DNA from: Owenia fusiformis
Taxonomy: Eukaryota > Annelida > Polychaeta > Sabellida > Oweniidae
Length of the DNA: 64,000 nucleotides
Assembly: GCA_903813345.2 (NCBI GenBank)
Contig: CAIIXF020000001.1
Coordinates: 59,010,270-59,074,269 of the forward strand
Direction: 5' to 3'
Within the stretch, counting starts at the first letter, position 1. Every line of letters starts with the position of its first letter. Positions 1 to 11,189 of the stretch are shown piece by piece. Made by a program: the position numbers and the translations under genes. The notes below the pieces were generated by a model that searched no databases, had not been told where the DNA came from, and worked only from the letters and a program-made list of their open reading frames with translations.

Positions 1-212
1 CCCTTCATATCATTTGAAATTCCACTGCTATTTACTATTGGAAGTCAACTGTTCCACATGGATGGTGACATAAAAGGCACAGAAGTGTCATGAAGTGTCA
101 GACTTATTAAAATCCAAAGTGGACATGTTTGCAAAGTTTAATTGAAGCAGTTGCGACACACATATGGCCAATTTTCTTTTGGCTTTACCATTCCTCACAT
201 TTTAGAACATAC

Positions 213-408
213 CAGGCCCGTAGCTAGGGGGGGGGGGGGTTCAATGGGTTTGCCCCCCCCCCTGGCCAAAATTTCTTTTAAAATCATGCAGTTTTTCACC
301 ATTCTGAGCACTTTTTAAGTGATTTTGGCCATTTTTGGACCAAATTGCCAAATGTGAACCCCCCTGGAATTTTTCAAAGTGTGAACCCCCTTGGCAAATC
401 CTAGCTAC
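213..408. mobile_element. Poly-G MITE, copy 1 (decayed right end)
   Basis: It starts with CAGGCCCGTAGCTAGG followed by a G-run, then C-runs, and ends in CCTAGCTAC without the final GGGCCTG. The interior matches the complete copy at 5951-6166, including the block AAAATCATGCAGTTTTTCA. There is no coding capacity. Confidence 0.8.
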
Positions 409-628
409 ACTTTCACAATATTTATCATTTCATACCAAATCTCATATCACTGTAACTCAGAACTGAATGAGATTTCACTAAATAAAACTGTTGACATTAG
501 TAATCCAACATCTATCACATCGTTTTGAGATTTTCTTTCTTGATCTGCCATTGTTCAGTTTAATCACTATTACAAACTGGTTGGCAATTCAGCTATTGTT
601 TTCTACTCCAATACTCCTTAACTAGAAA

Positions 629-1977
629 TTAATAACAAATCATATCACTTCCCATCTTCTTTTTCCTACTCCCACTGTTGAACTGGAACTCCATATTTTG
701 CATTGTCTGTCCGACTTCAGTGTTTAATCTATTGCCATAATTACCAGAGTTTGTATTGGGAACATTTATATCTTCAGAAAACTGAGATTTGTTAGTAGGT
801 TCCTCTTTTGCTGACTTTGGACGACCCTGGAAATACAAAATAACCATGAGGCTTGTTTGACTGTTTGTGAGTATCTTAATAATGTATAGTCAGTCTGTGG
901 AACAAGGAAGCCATGGAGTGTTACATCCAAAAGTTTAGATTTGGATATGAAGTTGATTGGATGGCAAAATTAAAATTTAGCTGGATGATACAAATTCATT
1001 AAGTATTAATGTTGCTGGGAGTGAGCCCTCAAAGTTGTAGTAAAATAATGATATTGGTACAAAAAAATAATTTCAAGAGTAGAAAATACTGAATCTGTTC
1101 ACACATTTTCTTCCCATTAGAGATTACTCATGTCTTTGATTTCCACGTTCTTTTAAACAATAAATCATTTGTTACCCTAGCCACAATTAATTACATGTCT
1201 AATAATTGCTTCAGGAAATTGGTTATTTTAAAGCATTCACAAGATGTTGTGTGATAAGTTGGTAATTGATTGGCTAGGAAAGTAGGTACCTGTCACTATA
1301 CAATGTAATCTATTACACTGTAGCAGAAAAAAGCATGTGATCGAAGAATAAAGCCTTAAAGGTGTTCCGAGTATTGATCACACTGATAATGTTGAAACAT
1401 ATACCTCTATTGTGCTTTACAGGGCTTAGCAAATCAAATTGCGTCGACTTACCTTAGGATCAAATTCTGTCATGAAGCCCCAATTTTCCTCCCTGAAATA
1501 CATATTATAATTTAGTAAGGACACACAATGAGTGTACATCTGAAATACATCTAAAAATCTAAAATATGTACTGTGCTATATACAATTAAAAACAGTCTAA
1601 AAACTTTTTTTGTTATCTGAAAACGTGAAATCACTTTAATTATTTGTACACGCTTAACCAATGTGTAAGCTTAATTGACTTTGACCAACAGACCTGGTCT
1701 GAAATAGCGAGGCGACCTTGCAAGAAGTAAAATTTACTCACCATTCCTTAACTCCTTTCTTTTCTTTGTTGACTGACTGTTTCCATACTTCATCCTGAGT
1801 GACAATATCACACTTGGTATAGTCTGCTTCTGTGTAATTCTGTCTTGGAGGTGGGACACTGACATTCTTCTTGGCTGCAGGGATACAGGACTCGTGGTAG
1901 GCACTAGTGGGACGAGAAGCAAGAGGAAAACGATAACCAGCTGATGTGGAACGTTGTTGACTTGTTTCCGCTGTCAT
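629..1977 (-). CDS. CIMIP5: C2orf50/CIMIP5-like ciliary microtubule inner protein, 3 exons
   Basis: Exons on the minus strand are 1977-1742, 1492-1453 and 826-629. All junctions are GT-AG and in phase, giving 157 aa. The N-terminus has QQRSTSAGYRFP, which parallels QRTTSAGYRLP in human C2orf50. The middle has KEWEENWGFMTEFDPKG, like RWIQNWSFLKDYDPMG. The C-terminus has GNRLNTEVGQTMQNMEF followed by a SGSRKKK basic tail, like the human GSRLDTPLGQTLIRMDF segment and its ARKKK tail. Length is close to the human protein. In mammals the protein belongs to a set found inside ciliary doublet microtubules; that role is taken from the family. No catalytic motif, signal peptide or membrane segment is seen. 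The start is the first Met before the conserved block. A possible RFX X-box lies about 360 bp upstream, and an ATTAAA on the minus strand at 559-564 could serve polyadenylation. The identity rests on remembered human sequence, but the agreement runs over the whole length. Confidence 0.85.
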
Positions 1978-2334
1978 AATTGCAATGTTTTGGAATGACT
2001 ATACTATTTGATATAGTAAAAACTTTGTGATATAAACTCAGCCCGTTTAGCAGGCTATAAAGCCTATAATCAAGGTAGATCGATTTCTTGAGAGAGAAAA
2101 TCAATTTTGAAAAATGAGAAATTGAAGAATTGATTTTTGAATCTCTTGAATTTTTTTTCATTTGCTCCAATTTATTCAGTCGTATTGCTCATATGGCCCT
2201 ATTTCAAATCTTTTAGTTTATCGATAGACTGCTTGTCTAAATCACTTATTTAGTTGATTATATTATCTCAATAATCCAATTTATTGACCTCAAATCAGGA
2301 TAAATAAGATCAATTTTGTCACCAATTGTGTACG

Positions 2335-2349
2335 GTTGTCAATAGTAAC
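2335..2349. promoter_or_regulatory. Candidate RFX X-box upstream of CIMIP5
   Basis: GTTGTC-AAT-AGTAAC fits the RFX pattern RYYNYY-N(1-3)-RRNRAC. It lies about 360 bp upstream of the CIMIP5 start codon. X-boxes are typical of ciliary gene promoters. The match is to a loose consensus, so this is suggestive only. Confidence 0.4.
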
Positions 2350-2769
2350 GCAGGTGCGCCATGACACACCAGAACATATTTTACGGTTCTGTCACCTTAA
2401 ACACGAACGGGGCTTTAAATAGAAACTTCATGAAAGTGTCCAACATCAACAAAGTCGATGCATTAATTTTCAGTTGTCAATCATTAGTTGGGGCTTCAAA
2501 TATTGAAACAATAATTACTCGTGGTAGAAGAGATTACTAATACATTTACAATTTTCAAATTTCGCACCGTTCTTGTCTCATGATACCACAGTGGTTTTCT
2601 GACTTTGGGGGGGGGGGGGGAGGTGCCGTTTTATCATATCTCTGAAGCTACATAGTCAAATTAAACTGCTGGTTTTGGTGACTGGATGATGAGTTGTTTG
2701 TGTCAGACTATGGCACGATTCTATTGCAATTATGACAGACTTTTTTCAAGTCACATGCTTTATATAGAA

Positions 2770-2812
2770 CCATGGGCTTTCAACTAGAATTATCTAATTG
2801 AAGGCCCATGGT
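2770..2812. repeat. Hairpin with CCATGGGC arms
   Basis: CCATGGGCTTTCAACTAGA pairs with the inverted TCTAATTGAAGGCCCATGG across a short loop. It is a small perfect-ended palindrome in the intergenic space upstream of CIMIP5. Confidence 0.5.
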
Positions 2813-2895
2813 AGAACATTTGTTATTAATGCATTTCACTTAAAATCATGAATTATTTATTTATGAATTCGGTATCTCCATTCGAGATATGCCTA

Positions 2896-2996
2896 GTGCT
2901 CTTATATAATATAATACAAGTAAAATATATAATATAATATAATATAATATAATACTGGTATATTATAACATAATATGATATAATAAAATATAATGC
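2896..2996. repeat. (TATAA)n microsatellite
   Basis: A run of TATAATATAA-type repeats with a few interruptions, made almost only of A and T. Confidence 0.8.
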
Positions 2997-3182
2997 TATA
3001 TAACTTATTTATTTTAATATAGCACAACTTATAATATGGACAGTATACGATTCTACTAATAGCTAGTATTAATTAAATGAAACGTTACCGTCTTCATGTT
3101 ATGACTATTCAGATTGGATAGGCTCAACATGATAAAAGTTTAAACCATGGACATCACGATTCCATCATTAATAAACACATAC

Positions 3183-3259
3183 CTCTTCCCTGGTTTTCCT
3201 CCATCGTTGTAGTAAGAGAACATCATACTTGATGGCTCTCGTGCTTGGTTGGGCTCCAT
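3183..3259 (-). CDS. Orphan candidate first exon (MEPNQAREPSSMMF...)
   Basis: On the minus strand an ATG at 3259 opens 25 codons ending in a consensus donor (GTATGT) at 3182. The peptide begins MEPNQAREPSSMMFSYYN and ends GGKPGKR. It ends in phase 2. It does not join in frame to CIMIP5 exon 1 through any acceptor I can see, so it may be the 5' exon of another transcript whose other exons lie left of the window, or a chance open stretch. I do not recognise the peptide. Confidence 0.25.
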
Positions 3260-3691
3260 CTTGTTTCCCAATACTTACAACTATTGTCTTACCGTCGTGA
3301 CAGGATAACCCTGGCGTTATCTCATTAAGGTGCTCTATCTAAGTGTTTATTATGTTAATTATATCAAACTAGTAATATATTTATTCCTTATATCACACTT
3401 ATTCATAAATTCATGATTAATGTTATGCTGGTTTCCACAGCGACCGATTTAGTAATTTAGTAATGAGATCCCAGAATGATGTTCCCGTTATAAATACATC
3501 AATAAAAGACTTGTCGTTTCAGCTTGGATAGCTCTCAATACCTATGAATTGTTTGAAATAAAGCTTGATCTAGCATTTGGATCGATTTATAAGGGTTTCC
3601 TAGCTTGTTCAGGTGATAAAGCACTCTTCGGTGTATTTATATTATTCTATTACAAGAGGATTATCCTCCCTGTTATCTTGTCCTTGATACG

Positions 3692-3718
3692 ATCATGGGC
3701 ATTCAATAGCCCATGATA
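3692..3718. repeat. Short hairpin ATCATGGGC/GCCCATGAT
   Basis: Perfect 9 bp arms around a short spacer. It resembles the 2770-2812 hairpin in containing CATGGGC, but is otherwise different. Confidence 0.4.
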
Positions 3719-3999
3719 TGATTGTGTTCATAAAGGATTATTTTTTAAGGGGAGACGTCCTTATGTTCGTGCTTATTCATTATGTGATATTATTATTAAA
3801 TTCTCGAGTCAACTGTGAATTATAATAGGTACCTGTGTGCGTTGTTCTTAGTATTTGTTCTAAGTGTGTATTGGTTGTAAAGCTTGATTCAATAGTTTTA
3901 TAGACTTATCTTCAACTTATTCAACATTTATTGTAAATAAGTCTTTGAAACCCTTCGCATGGCTGTTCTATGGGCCATTGGCACCCATTGATACAAAAT

Positions 4000-5940
4000 A
4001 TCATAATTGAATACCAAATGCAATGCAATTGAACAATTTAGAATTAAGAGAACTGACATCCCTACGTGAGATTTCTTCACTTTCTAGACTACAATTGAAG
4101 TTCTTTTTAGAATTTGTCCCCCTTTATCATAAATGTTTGTTTGGTAAACATTTTATGGATACTCTTACTTGAACAGCGCCCTATCTTAAATTCAATCATT
4201 TATTATTCCTTTAAAATTGGCATTCAATATAATAAACTAATCTCAATAATCTTGTTTTTATTATTGAAATCATGACAAAAGATCGAATTATAATGTAATA
4301 AATGTTGCTATATTGCACGTTCACCATATTCCAAACATAAAATGGAGGTTCAGTTGACATTGGATCAACAATTATGTGACAATCATATTTGCCCATATGT
4401 TATAAAATTCCAATATTTTCTTTGTTTATGTAATATTGATTAAACTATACTTATCTAAGTGTTCATGTCCATACAAGAAAGACCTGAGTCAATGTCATAA
4501 ATGTGGGCTATTTGTGCTGCATTGTAAGGCAACCCAGAGTTACTTAAATATTTCAATATCTCCCTATAATAATTAAAAATATTACTTACTTTAGCTTTAC
4601 GTTGACATCTTTTGACAACAAAGCTTCACAACAGTATTGAGGAACGTTTGGCAAATGAAGATAATATTTATAAGTCCTAACTCTACCTTGAGCCGCCAGT
4701 TTTGTGAAGGGCAACGCTGCCTGGTAACCCAACCGACATCTTCTTCTGATTTCTCTCGAACAACTCCAATCAGCGTGTTGTTATTATGTTGACGATCGTG
4801 TATATGTTTTTTACAATGTGTGATATACATAAAGCATCTTGTTATTCATCCCGTTTCCCTAGTTACCGTAAGTGCTGTGGTTATCCCTAATGTAAAAGTA
4901 TAATTAAATGTATGAATACATTGAGAACTTGCGATGTGCGTTTTGTTAAATACAGACTAGGTGATCGGATAACATTATTATATTCACATTAATTAATCAA
5001 TGAAGACATTTAGTTTACTTTATAAATACTTTATAATACTAATAATTTTACAATATAAGAGATAACTTACAATATCCCTTGCTCATGTATACCCTTAATT
5101 AACTCAACAAAACACTACCCGAGAGCAGATAATGTAACAATCTTCACTTACCCTGCGCCGAGTTATTTGTAAATCCTTATACTTCAAGAAATATTAATCA
5201 ATAAAAATTATTGACGATGTAATTCATACAAATAGTTCAATTCTTCCCCTGAAACCTATAGAGGTATCTGAAAATGCTCCTAGATGACTTGAAACACACT
5301 ATTGTAATCTTGCTTGGCGTTAACTAGAACCTCATACGTTTAATGCCTGCGATACAATAAGGATTGAATTTATAAGGCCTATATTAAGTATTCAGTATTT
5401 ACCAAATAAATACCAGTCGCTTATTATTTGTTGCGTGATATTCTTATTGCGATGTGATTGCATTATAACTTGTCAGTCTTCGGTTGTAATAATGACAGCT
5501 TTATCAAATTGTCATAATGATTATTAAAGTCATTGATTGATCGTGAGCCCGCATCGCCAGTTGATATTTAAGCTTCACACCCGAGGGTGACACTTCATGA
5601 ATTAAAGATCGTTTAATATAAAAGGTACATGTACTAGGAGATCAAAAAATCGCTTAACGTCGCATTTACCTCATTCTGATACTCCTAGCATCTTTCTGCT
5701 TCAGAAATACAAAAACGGCTGCTTCAGGTACAATAATATACATGTACCCTCTTATCTAATAAATGCACCCCGGGTTGGATTCTCAACGTTTGACTAAGAA
5801 TTGAAAAAGGGACGAAATTGAGTATAATCAGCCAATGATATTATGTATATGTAGATGCTTGGTTATGTAATCTTGAATCGAAGAAAATGGTCCAACCACG
5901 GGCTTTCATATTTCAGTGACACCACATTATCTCGTTGGGC
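4000..5940. other. Intergenic stretch, no gene recognised
   Basis: AT-rich single-copy-looking sequence. A minus-strand open frame of 77 codons starts near 4830. It reads to a possible donor after GGCTCAAG near 4685, but I recognise nothing in it and no partner exon. Confidence 0.5.
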
Positions 5941-5950
5941 TACCTATTGC

Positions 5951-6166
5951 CAGGCCCGTAGCCAGGGGGGGGGGGGGGGTTCGCAGGGTTCGGGCGAACC
6001 CCCCTGGCCAAAATTTTTTTTCAAAATCATGCAGTTTTTCATTATTTGAGCACTTTTCAAGTGATTTTAGCCATATTTGGGGCAAAATTGTCAAATGTGA
6101 ACCCCCCCCTAGAAATTTTTGAAAATTGAACCCCCCCCCCCTTGGCAAATCCTGGCTACGGGCCTG
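5951..6166. mobile_element. Poly-G MITE, complete copy with TATTGC target duplication
   Basis: Terminal inverted repeats are CAGGCCCGTAGCCAGG and CCTGGCTACGGGCCTG. G- and C-runs lie just inside. The element is flanked on both sides by TATTGC (5945-5950 and 6167-6172). At 216 bp with no coding capacity it is a non-autonomous DNA transposon derivative. The superfamily is uncertain; the CAG...CTG ends recall hAT, but the duplication is 6 bp rather than 8. Confidence 0.85.
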
Positions 6167-6610
6167 TATTGCTCATACCATTCGTTCAGTCTCATGTAGC
6201 TGTTCTATAAAAAACGTTCCCAGAGTTCATGATCTTTTCCAGAAAATTAAAGATTTTTAGACATGATTTTCCATTTTTCGATAAGTATGGATACTCATAT
6301 AGTTATATTCTGGACGAATTTTGCATTTCGGAAGAACGTCCCTATTTGATGAGATATCATTGATATTTTGAAAAATAATTCTAGATGGTAAACAATGCGT
6401 AATTTGGGCAACTGTCCATGGATTACTCAATGTTCTGTTTTACAAGAAATTTTGTCGCTTTTCTCTGATTCTGACTCTGAATTATCAGTACAACGATGTT
6501 CCTTCAGGATCGCGACAAGTCGTTATTGTAATTAAATGTTCATTCAATTAATAGATGGCACGCCCTGACGTAGAACCCATAATAAATATTTTGAATGGTA
6601 CTTGCTTCTT

Positions 6611-6689
6611 ACCCTTTGCATTCGTTTGACTTCACTTCTTAAAAGAGAGCTTCGTCTTCTGTAGTTTAACTAGACTCTGCACACAGGGT
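6611..6689 (-). mobile_element. Short deletion derivative of the 10825-11189 element, 10 bp target duplication
   Basis: ACCCTTTGCATTCG at one end and GCACACAGGGT at the other match, in reverse, the two ends of the insert at 10825-11189. The middle of about 290 bp is absent. The direct repeat ACTTGCTTCT flanks it at 6600-6609 and 6690-6699. Terminal inverted repeats are about 5 bp (ACCCT/AGGGT). Confidence 0.75.
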
Positions 6690-6699
6690 ACTTGCTTCT

Positions 6700-8877
6700 G
6701 GACAATTACTTACAAAAATACGTCATTTGACGAGATGCATCATTTGACAATGTTCATATGACGAATATAGATGTCACCGTTTATACCTAAACAAATATTT
6801 TAGTTAGTGCAACAGTTTCTACACCAAGCTTAAGACCAATAAAATGACCATCATCATTAATTTGTTCGTAGTATTGTAGCATTCATTATTTATGCCTGCA
6901 ATAAAAATCAAGCTACATGAAAAGGGAGGAAATATTATTTTACAGGAGAAAATTATTTCATTCATAGTAGGAAATATTTACTTTCTAACAAAAGACGAAA
7001 CTAATTCTAAAGCTAGTGTTATTGCCTTTGTTTTTGACAATACACCATTAGTATGATTAGGTTCAGGAAGAGTTTAAACCAAAGTCACTCTTCCTCCGTA
7101 ACCACATACACTCCGGTTCCAATACTTTTTTTAATTACCCCCAAAACAATTTAATTCATTATCAGTGTGCAGTTCGAAGTTATAATTAAAATCTCATTAT
7201 GAAGAACGAGTGTAAGACTGGCTGATTTGCTCCGAAGGACTGACGCTAAGGTCGTGTGCAATGCGCATGTTTGTCTGCAAAACGTGTGTAAGGCAACAAG
7301 TTAATGAAATTGCATTAATTACCATCATCTAGTCTTTCCAAGGCAACCTAGATAACCCATTTAATCATTTGTTTGATTGCAGGAAATTGCGTTTGTTGGA
7401 AATAACATTTGAAGTTTTACTCTCCAAGTTCAGCATTCTGTCAAACAGATACTTTCATGCAAAGAAATATAATCTGGCACAGCAGAGACATATAGAATAT
7501 ATAATTTATATAAGGTCTCTTGGCAAAGTTTGAAAAAAGAAGCTGTCGATCATTGACACCATCCTCATTTGCTTGGGAAATATTATATCTCACTGCTCGG
7601 GCGATAAAAATGTCTTAATAAATTTCTGATGTAAACGTAATTATTGATTTATAACAATGGTCTTGATATGAATGGCATATTGTTCACGGTGTTATGTTAT
7701 TGTTATGATGTACAGGTGGGCCAGTGGAGTAAATGTTAGTCCTGAGGATAGGATAATATTGGCCATTTGAATACGTATAACTCATACAAGTTTAACTCTT
7801 CAAATTAAATTGCTAAAATAATATTATTTCTAGATAGCAAATAGCAATATAAAAATGTGCTCTTTTGAATTTCTTTTGCAATTTTAAGAAAATCAGTAAA
7901 TTGAAATCAATTTATAGGAAGGTTTAAAAATAACCATTATAGTTATTGTAATGTTTATATGAAATTAGTTAGTTGAATTAGTTAAAAGATATATCATACT
8001 AACTTATTTATGCCGCTAAACGACAAATTCCTCAATACTTTCGGCATAATATAAAAGCGTATTATTTTGATAGCACCATTATCATATTTAATACCATTGT
8101 TCCATTTGGACAAAAACGTCAATACAAAACTCTACCTTTAAAGGAACTTGTTTTAGTTCTCTTAACATTGAATACTATTCGTTTGATGTAGTGTGAAAAT
8201 TCAAGAAGATCAAGAGAAAAGGGTAAAACCGTTTCAGGGTGATTTGTCTAATTAAGTCGAATTATGCTGGATATAATGATGTGCAAAATCAACTAACAAA
8301 GAACACCGCTTTGATTAGGAGGATCTACAAAATTGAAAATAGTATGTGTTTGGTTGAAAAGGTTAAAGAATCTTTCACACCACCTTTGACGATATGTTTG
8401 GTTTTATATTCGCATTTCAGACAATCAGGTGATGAGGGTCAATCGTGAAATACCTTGCTGCCTGGACCTAGGATTGAACAAACCATCTAAAACCCTATAA
8501 TGTTCAGTGACAAGTATTTATATAAATTATTCGATATGAGGAACGACTAGGTCCATTATAACATACATAAAGCATTGTGTTTGATATTCCCTACGTTTTA
8601 CCATTGTCGGATAAACATATCGAATGCCAAAATAAAACAGTGTCAAGTTTTTATTGGTGGATACAAAATGATTTGAAAATGCTATAAAATAAAGTGTCTA
8701 CAGGAATATTGTAATTCATAAGTCACCATCGTAATAATTTTCTTTGACATGCTCGAAATATGCAGAAATATGAACACCCTACGGACGTCAACATGCCAGT
8801 AGAAGTTATTTTGCTTACTTTTATATTCTGTTCTATATTCATATTTCAGTGATGGTAAAATTACATCATTGTCAATA
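6700..8877. other. Intergenic stretch, no gene recognised
   Basis: AT-rich sequence between the small element at 6611 and the large foldback. I see no exon with family similarity and no clear repeat. Confidence 0.5.
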
Positions 8878-10824
8878 ATAGGCCATCAGCTTCACCCCAA
8901 AATTTAGGTTATCGGTATCAAATCAGGGGAATAATCGCCACAGTGATTTTTGGGAAGGTTAAGACCTCTAGAGTAAGAAACTATGTGATAGCATTGCAAC
9001 AATTGTAGCTAAATGGGTGTTATCACCCATTTTTCAAAATGGCCGCCGGTGCACATGTTACAATATAAGAGTGAGTATATCTAAGCACATTGAGATGCAG
9101 AAACTGTGATTTTAGGGTCTATGTTAAGGTTTAGGGGTCAAGAATTTCATTTATGCCAAAATCTAAGTCATCAAGCAATTAGTTCTTATAGAAATCCAAG
9201 ATGGCCACCAAAATGGGTGCCAAAATGAACACCTGTATGTAACCATTGATTTAAGCTCGAAGAACAGTTAAGAACAGTGATTTTGGAGATAATGTCATAG
9301 TTCTAGAGTCAAGGACTTCATTTATGTCTAAATCAGAGTCTTCAAATAATTACCTTTTCATAGAAATACAAGATGGCCACCAAAATGGGTGCCAAAATGA
9401 ATATGTGACTATTGATTTAAGCTCAATGAACAGTGATTTTGGAGATCGTGTCATGGTTTTAAGGTTCAAGGATTCCATTTATGTCTAAATCTAAGTCATC
9501 GAACTATTACTTTTTATAGAAATCCAAGATGGCCACCAAAATGAATGCCAAAATGAATATGTAACTATTGATTTAAGCTAAAAGAACAGTTAAGAACAGT
9601 AATTTTGGAGACTCTGTCTATTTTGTAGGGGCCAAGGATTTCATTTATGTCTAAATCTTTAGTAATCAAATAATTTCTTCATATAGAAATCCAAGATGGC
9701 CACCAAAATGGGTGCTGAAATGAATATGTAACTATTGATTTAATAAGCTAAAAGAACAGTTAAGAACAGTAATTTTGGAGACTCTGTCTATTTTGTAGGG
9801 GCCAAGGATTTCATTTATGTCTAAATCTATAAGTAATCAAATAATTACGTTTTTATAGAAATCCAAGATGGCCACCAAAATGGGTGCTGAAATGAATATG
9901 TAACTATTGATTTAAGCTCAAAGAACAGTGATTTTGGAGATCATGTCTTGGTTTTAAGGGTCAAGAATTTCAATTTTGTCTATAATTAAGGCATTCCTTT
10001 ATTTTGATATCCAAGAAGGCCACCAAAATGGCTGCAGTCACGATTTTGAGGACTGATTAAAATGTTTATTTTCATCAAACTCTTTCTGGTGTATGATACA
10101 CTTGTCTTTGAGGAATTTCTTGTGCTTGATCTTCTCCATCCAATAATCTACTTCTTCCTATAGGCAGTCAACTTCTTTCTATAGTCAATGTTTATGATAC
10201 TGAGCCACCACAGAACTAAGGAAAAGGAAGGCAACTTACAGTAACATTGCTAATGCGATGATAATACCTAAGATTTTATTACGCAAATGTTTATGTAATT
10301 GTTTTTTCTTATTTGACCTTTTATAATATTAACACTTTGGCATCCATCTTTAATTCTGATATTAATCACAGATTGTTTCATGGAATAGCTCTATATAACT
10401 GAAATTCTTGACCTCCTTAAAGTAAACATTGCTTACAAAATTATTGTTCTTGGTGATCTATGTGGTTAACTGGATAGTTATACGAATTCATTTTGGCAGC
10501 CATTTTGGAGGCCATCTTGCATATCCATATAAATAAAATGTTTGTTAATTTTATTAAAGACAAAATTAAAATCATTGACCACACAAACTTAAAATATCAA
10601 AAATTAATGTTCTAACTCCTCTATATGTTAAGATAATAAATCTTATTTTCACTTCGGCAGCAATGTTGGAAGTCATCTTGGATCCAAATGAAGGAATTAT
10701 TTATAGTTTTAGACGTAACTGAAATTCTTGACGCCAAAATTCTTGACATGGTCTCAAATTACTGTTATAAACTTCTTTGAGCTTAAATCAACATTTACTT
10801 GTTATTGCAAGCACCCATTTTGGT

Positions 10825-11189
10825 ACCCTGCGTGCAGAGTCTAGTTAAACTACACTCTGCCTAGTAGAGACCATATTACAGTTTAGTAGCCCCGCCCCCA
10901 CGACGGGTACCGGTGACAGTTTGGGTAAATCACTTTTGACCTACACGCTGACCTTCCACCAATCAGCGAGCTTGAAGAAACATGCGCCAAATTCTAATTA
11001 AATATGCGCATTTCATTGGTCAATTCCGGGCTCAACGATGACGTCAGAAGGAATGACCATATAAAGAACGTCGGTCAAATTTGGCCGACGAACACTGGTT
11101 GGCGCGGTGAGTTCACAGGGTTATTTTAGTTTGAAAGAGTGAAGACGAAGCTCTCTTTTAAGAAGTGAAGTCAAACGAATGCAAAGGGT
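10825..11189 (+). mobile_element. 365 bp insert with promoter-like core, inside the foldback arm
   Basis: The ends are ACCCTGCGTGC and GCAAAGGGT. The host unit sequence ACC(C)ATTTTGGT is present on both sides (10813-10824 and 11190-11200), which reads as an 11-12 bp target duplication. A shortened relative lies at 6611-6689 with its own 10 bp duplication. The long duplications and short terminal repeats resemble Mutator-like elements; this class call is inference. The body contains ACCAATCAGCG and CATTGGTCAA (CCAAT boxes on both strands), TGACGTCA (CRE), ATATAAAG (TATA-like) and TTGGCGCG (E2F-like) in about 160 bp, an ordinary RNA polymerase II promoter layout. There is no coding region. Confidence 0.7.
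10980..11125 (+). promoter_or_regulatory. Candidate polymerase II promoter carried by the 365 bp insert
   Basis: In order: CCAATCAGCG near 10958, ATTGGTC near 11015, TGACGTCA near 11039, ATATAAAG near 11060, then a GC-richer stretch with TTGGCGCGG near 11099. Spacing from the TATA-like box to the segment near 11090 suits a start site there. No transcript can be shown. Confidence 0.45.

Noticed and set aside
4597-4830. Minus-strand frame MYITHCKKHIHDR... with a possible donor
   Set aside because: No family similarity and no acceptor partner found.
5855-6148. Open frames over the poly-G MITE giving poly-Gly or poly-Pro peptides
   Set aside because: Produced by the G- and C-runs of the transposon; not coding. 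The same applies to frames at 19103-19438.
6611-6689. Short copy read as a spliced retrocopy of the long element
   Set aside because: The missing interior has no GT-AG ends in either orientation and there is no poly-A tail; internal deletion is simpler.
10825-11189. Insert read as a solo long terminal repeat
   Set aside because: The ends do not give TG...CA with a 4-6 bp duplication; the 10-12 bp duplications and internal deletion form fit a DNA-transposon derivative better.
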